Assembly: GCA_900543475.1 (NCBI GenBank)
Contig: UQRU01000046.1
Location: 1-16,076, forward strand
DNA: 16,076 nucleotides
Reading direction: 5' to 3'
Source: an uncultured Eubacteriales bacterium
Lineage (GTDB): Bacteria; Bacillota; Clostridia; Christensenellales; CAG-138
Under the pieces are notes generated by a model, which had not been told where the DNA came from, searched no databases, and worked only from the letters and a program-made list of their open reading frames with translations. Positions 13,699-16,076 of the stretch are shown here, piece by piece. Position 1 is the stretch's first letter; each line of letters starts with the position of its first letter. The translations under genes and the position numbers were made by a program.

Positions 13699-14106
13699 TC
13701 AGTGCTTACAGCCTGGGCAAGTGGCGCAACTGCCGGTGCAAGAGGCGTCCTGATTGGCGTCCAGGTCCGGGTCCTCCATGCCGATGCAGGCAGCGATGGT
13801 CTTATTCACCTGCCGCATGAGGAATTGAAAATTCTGTTGCGCTTCCACCATGGCTTGGAAAATGGGATCTGTTAATAGGGTGCTTTGGATCTCGTCCAAT
13901 TCCCTGCCCAGCTCCATGAGGGTATCCTTGTCCCCCTGGTCCTGCTCCATCATGGAAACGATGGTCTCCCGCTTTTGGGTATATTGTTCCATCAAGGCTT
14001 GGATGCCTGCGTTGGCGTCCACAGCGGCCTGAGCGTCCATCATGGCGCGGAATTCTTCGGATTCGCTTAACGCGAGACCCAATTCTTGGGCTTTTTCTAT
14101 AATCAT
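13699..14106 (-). CDS. YlbF/YmcA family protein with a cysteine-rich tail (RicA/RicF-like)
   Basis: The 135-residue helical protein matches the YlbF/YmcA family (EKAQELGLALSESEEFRAM, then DANAGIQALMEQYTQKRE, DPIFQAMVEAQQNFQFLMRQVNKTI by region). In B. subtilis the members YmcA (RicA) and YlbF (RicF), with YaaT (RicT), form a complex that carries [4Fe-4S] clusters and affects RNase Y-dependent mRNA processing. Position between miaB and mutS equals that of ymcA. The tail has C123, C127, C130 and C133 (CTGSCATCPGC) plus C107, which could hold an iron-sulfur cluster or a metal. AAGGGA lies upstream of ATG 14106, 32 bases after miaB. Which paralogue it corresponds to is not decided. Confidence 0.85.
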   Translation of the reverse strand: MIIEKAQELGLALSESEEFRAMMDAQAAVDANAGIQALMEQYTQKRETIVSMMEQDQGDKDTLMELGRELDEIQSTLLTDPIFQAMVEAQQNFQFLMRQVNKTIAACIGMEDPDLDANQDASCTGSCATCPGCKH

Positions 14107-14138
14107 AAACCTTGTTCCCTTTCTGAAGATACCTTATA

Positions 14139-15539
14139 TTATAGTAGCTCGCCTAGAAGCGAATTTGCCTGGGTTGCGGTAATGCGGACCCGCCGAAGCT
14201 GGCCCAGCATGGTTTCATCTCCTGGGAAGTACACCATTTTAAAGCATGGGAGCTTGCCAAAGGCCATGATCTGCGTGCCGCGCCGGTCATAGCCCTCCAC
14301 CAGCACCTCCCCCTCCTGGCCTAGGAAATGGACGTTGTGCTGCTGCAAGGTGGCGGCGATCGCCTCGTTGAGCCGGGCCAAACGCTCCTTTTTGATTTCC
14401 TCAGGGATCTGATCCTCCATACGGGCGGCAACCGTGCCTTCCCGGGGCGAATACATAAAGGTATAGGCGGCGCTGAAGCCCACCTCTTCCACCAGGCGCA
14501 GGGTGTCCTGGAAATCCGCTTCCGTCTCCCCAGGAAACCCTACGATGAAATCCGTGGTGATCTCTATGCCGTCCACCCGTTTGCGCAGGGCGTCCACCAG
14601 CCCCAAGTATTTCTCCCGGGTATAGCGGCGATTCATAGCTTGCAAGATCCTGGTGCTGCCGGATTGGACCGGCAGATGGATGTGGTTGCAGACCTTAGGA
14701 AGGCTGCCCATGGCCTCGATGAGGGCGGGCGACAGGTCCTTAGGATGGGAGGTCATAAACCGGATCCGAGAGATGCCTTCCACCGGATGGAGCTTATGTA
14801 GCAACGCCGGAAAATCCATGGCCCCCCCGTCCCCCTGATAGGAGTTAACGTTTTGTCCCAACAAGGTGATCTCCTGGTAGCCGGCCTTCGCCAGGCCCTG
14901 GACCTCCTCTAAAATGCTATCGCTGCGCCTGGAGCGCTCCCTCCCCCGCACATAGGGGACGATGCAATAGGTGCAAAAATTATCGCACCCATACATGATG
15001 GTCACATTGGTGGAAAAGCGGCTCTCCCGCAGGACAGGAAGCCCCTCGGCGATCTCCCCATCGCTTTGGGTCACCGAAAGCACCCGCTTGCCGGACAGGG
15101 CTTCTTCCAATAGGATGGGAAAGCGGTGGAGCTCATTGGTGCCAAATATCATATCCACAAAGGGAAAGCGCTTATAAAGCCGGGCGGCTACATCCTTTTG
15201 CTGCATCATACAGCCGCAAACGGCAATGCAAAGGGAAGGGTTCTCGTCCTTTTGTTTTTTCAGGGCCCCCACGTTGCCAAAGACCCGCTTTTCCGCGTGC
15301 TCCCGGATGCAGCAGGTATTGAACAGGATAAAATCTGCCTCCTCCTTAGAAGGGGCAGGTTGAAACCCTGCTTCACACAGCATGCCTGCCAGCTTTTCGC
15401 TATCGTGGTCGTTCATCTGGCAGCCGTAGGATTCGATATAATAACGGAGCAACCTGCCCTTGAGGGCTTCGCGCAGCCGAAGGGCGGCGGCCCTGCTTTG
15501 GGCAAGGGATTCTTGGGAAACAAAAACAGGTTCGCGCAT
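14139..15539 (-). CDS. miaB: tRNA-2-methylthio-N6-dimethylallyladenosine synthase MiaB
   Basis: MiaB is a radical-SAM methylthiotransferase that converts i6A37 to ms2i6A37 in tRNA. The 466-residue protein has the N-terminal UPF0004 domain with cluster cysteines C40 (YGCQMN), C76 (NTCCIRE) and C110 (CGCMMQ). The radical-SAM motif has C185, C189 and C192 (GCDNFCTYCIVPYVRG). LLGQNVNSY, TSHPKDL, HLPVQSGS and DFIVGFPGET follow, and a TRAM domain lies at the end (about 395-465). NTCCIRE and the RGRERSR stretch are MiaB-like rather than MtaB- or RimO-like. The start ATG 15539 has AAAAGGAG seven bases upstream. It is the first gene of the - strand cluster and is served by the promoter at 15572-15600. 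Confidence 0.95.
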   Translation of the reverse strand: MREPVFVSQESLAQSRAAALRLREALKGRLLRYYIESYGCQMNDHDSEKLAGMLCEAGFQPAPSKEEADFILFNTCCIREHAEKRVFGNVGALKKQKDENPSLCIAVCGCMMQQKDVAARLYKRFPFVDMIFGTNELHRFPILLEEALSGKRVLSVTQSDGEIAEGLPVLRESRFSTNVTIMYGCDNFCTYCIVPYVRGRERSRRSDSILEEVQGLAKAGYQEITLLGQNVNSYQGDGGAMDFPALLHKLHPVEGISRIRFMTSHPKDLSPALIEAMGSLPKVCNHIHLPVQSGSTRILQAMNRRYTREKYLGLVDALRKRVDGIEITTDFIVGFPGETEADFQDTLRLVEEVGFSAAYTFMYSPREGTVAARMEDQIPEEIKKERLARLNEAIAATLQQHNVHFLGQEGEVLVEGYDRRGTQIMAFGKLPCFKMVYFPGDETMLGQLRRVRITATQANSLLGELL

Positions 15540-15571
15540 ATAAACTCCTTTTTACAGAATCATCCATGATT

Positions 15572-15600
15572 ATTATAGCCGGTTTCCCCATGTCACGCAA
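15572..15600 (-). promoter_or_regulatory. Promoter of the miaB-mutS-mutL-miaA-hfq cluster
   Basis: On the - strand TTGCGT (15595-15600) and a perfect TATAAT (15572-15577) are separated by 17 bp. The predicted start is about 25-30 bp before the miaB start codon. The genes after miaB follow with gaps of 1-32 bp, so this may drive the whole cluster. Confidence 0.6.
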
Positions 15601-15766
15601 GCGCGCATCCTCCATCCTGCCCTTGTGAGATCCTTAATCAGCCGAAGAAAAAAGCCCAACTTTTCATGACAAAGAGCCGAAAAGACAGCACAGATAAATA
15701 TAAAATAGAAGCAAAAAAACCACCCGCAAAAAAATAAAAAAACAACCAGTTTTTTAAAAAACGATA
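15601..15766. other. AT-rich intergenic gap with repeated A-tracts
   Basis: No gene is supported between the miaB promoter and the tRNA promoter; short ORFs here are low in complexity and lack ribosome sites. From about 15644 the + strand carries repeated A-runs of 5-7 bases. It ends in the 14-bp palindrome GTTTTTTAAAAAAC (15749-15762), five bases upstream of the tRNA -35. This resembles curved DNA or an UP element ahead of a strong stable-RNA promoter. Confidence 0.4.
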
Positions 15767-15795
15767 TTGACAACGGCAAAAAAATGCTGTATATT
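15767..15795 (+). promoter_or_regulatory. Strong promoter of the tRNA cluster
   Basis: A perfect TTGACA (15767-15772), a 17-bp spacer and TATATT (15790-15795) precede the first tRNA by 33 bp. Together with the A-tracts upstream it is the best promoter in the window. It probably transcribes all three tRNAs as one precursor, since the gaps between them are only 5 and 14 bp. Confidence 0.75.
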
Positions 15796-15828
15796 TGTAA
15801 ACGTCGCGTGACGCACAAAGTAATGCAG

Positions 15829-15905
15829 CGGGGTGTAGCGCAGTCTGGTAGCGCACGTGCTTTGGGAGCATGGGGCCGGGGGTTCAAATCCCTTCACCCC
15901 GACCA
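15829..15905 (+). tRNA. tRNA-Pro (anticodon TGG)
   Basis: A 77-nt cloverleaf with encoded CCA. The acceptor arms are CGGGGTG and CACCCCG, the anticodon stem is CGTGC/GCATG around the loop TTTGGGA (anticodon TGG, G37), and the T-loop is GTTCAAATC. TGG reads proline codons, with wobble over the CCN box. Confidence 0.96.
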
Positions 15906-15910
15906 TATTT

Positions 15911-15985
15911 GGCCCCTTGGTCAAGCGGTTAAGACACCGCCCTTTCACGGCGGTAACAGGAGTTCGAGTCTCCTAGGGGTCACCA
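15911..15985 (+). tRNA. tRNA-Glu (anticodon TTC)
   Basis: A 75-nt cloverleaf with encoded CCA. The acceptor arms are GGCCCCT and AGGGGTC, the anticodon stem is CCGCC/GGCGG around the loop CTTTCAC (anticodon TTC), and the T-loop is AGTTCGAGTCT. It reads GAA and GAG and can also serve tetrapyrrole synthesis through glutamyl-tRNA reductase, where that pathway is present. Confidence 0.96.
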
Positions 15986-15999
15986 CTTTAAACGCGCAT

Positions 16000-16076
16000 G
16001 GGCCTTTAGCTCAGTTGGTCAGAGCGGTCGGCTCATAACCGATTGGTCCGGGGTTCGAGTCCCTGAAGGCCCACCA
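16000..16076 (+). tRNA. tRNA with anticodon CAT (Met, or Ile2 read by TilS)
   Basis: A 77-nt cloverleaf with encoded CCA that ends exactly at the window edge. The acceptor arms are GGGCCTT and AAGGCCC, the anticodon stem is GTCGG/CCGAT, and the loop CTCATAA gives anticodon CAT. It lacks the unpaired C1 of initiator tRNA. The acceptor has C4-G69 and C5-G68 pairs and the sequence GGCTCATAACC resembles tRNA-Ile2 of Bacillus. Ile2, with lysidine at position 34, is therefore at least as likely as elongator Met. Confidence 0.9.

Noticed and set aside
15573..15948. Small ORFs on the - strand across the intergenic gap and tRNA genes
   Set aside because: They are low in complexity, cross two tRNA genes and have no ribosome sites.

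Overview
The window looks like a chromosomal segment of an uncultured member of the Clostridia (Firmicutes). Three observations support this. The gene order miaB - ymcA/ylbF-family - mutS - mutL - miaA - hfq - ynbB-like follows the Bacillus/Clostridia order around ymcB-ymcA-mutS-mutL-miaA-hfq-ynbB. Shine-Dalgarno sites are strong (GGAGG type). LexA, Hfq and the split mismatch-repair set are of Firmicutes type. GC content is fairly high for that group, with AT-rich intergenic gaps.

Left part (1-3383): the distal half of a type I-C CRISPR-Cas operon, all on the + strand: a probable cas8c tail, cas7c (csd2), cas4, cas1 and cas2. The genes overlap or are separated by only a few bases. A leader of about 170 bp and a very short array follow (three identical 32-bp repeats, two complete spacers). 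Cas3, Cas5 and most of Cas8c would lie left of the window. Cas7 supplies the Cascade backbone; Cas4, Cas1 and Cas2 select and integrate spacers.

Junction (3384-3962): the last repeat runs straight into what looks like mobile-element or phage-type DNA. It holds the tail of one reading frame coupled by an ATGA overlap to a 77-residue two-helix membrane protein, then a 60-residue doubtful ORF, two GC-rich hairpins and a cluster of GGTAT inverted repeats. This is the least explained part of the window.

Middle (3963-6645): rnhA (RNase HI), a perfect 15-bp inverted repeat with a 6-bp centre, a Xer-like tyrosine recombinase, a small acidic Cys-cluster protein on the - strand, and lexA divergent from it. 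A LexA-box-like palindrome sits inside the lexA promoter.

Right part (6642-15600, - strand): an apparent operon read from a promoter near 15572-15600: miaB, a ymcA/ylbF-family gene, mutS, mutL, miaA, hfq and a methionine gamma-lyase-family PLP enzyme. It joins tRNA modification (MiaA and MiaB act in sequence on A37), mismatch repair (MutS and MutL) and RNA-based regulation (Hfq). Its last gene overlaps the end of lexA convergently by 4 bp.

Far right (15601-16076): an A-tract-rich gap, a near-consensus promoter and three + strand tRNA genes: Pro(TGG), Glu(TTC) and a CAT-anticodon tRNA that ends exactly at the window edge.

I see no clear-cut new defence system. The best candidates for something undescribed are the array/phage-like junction with its small membrane protein, the palindrome in front of the recombinase, and the acidic Cys-cluster protein sharing the lexA control region.
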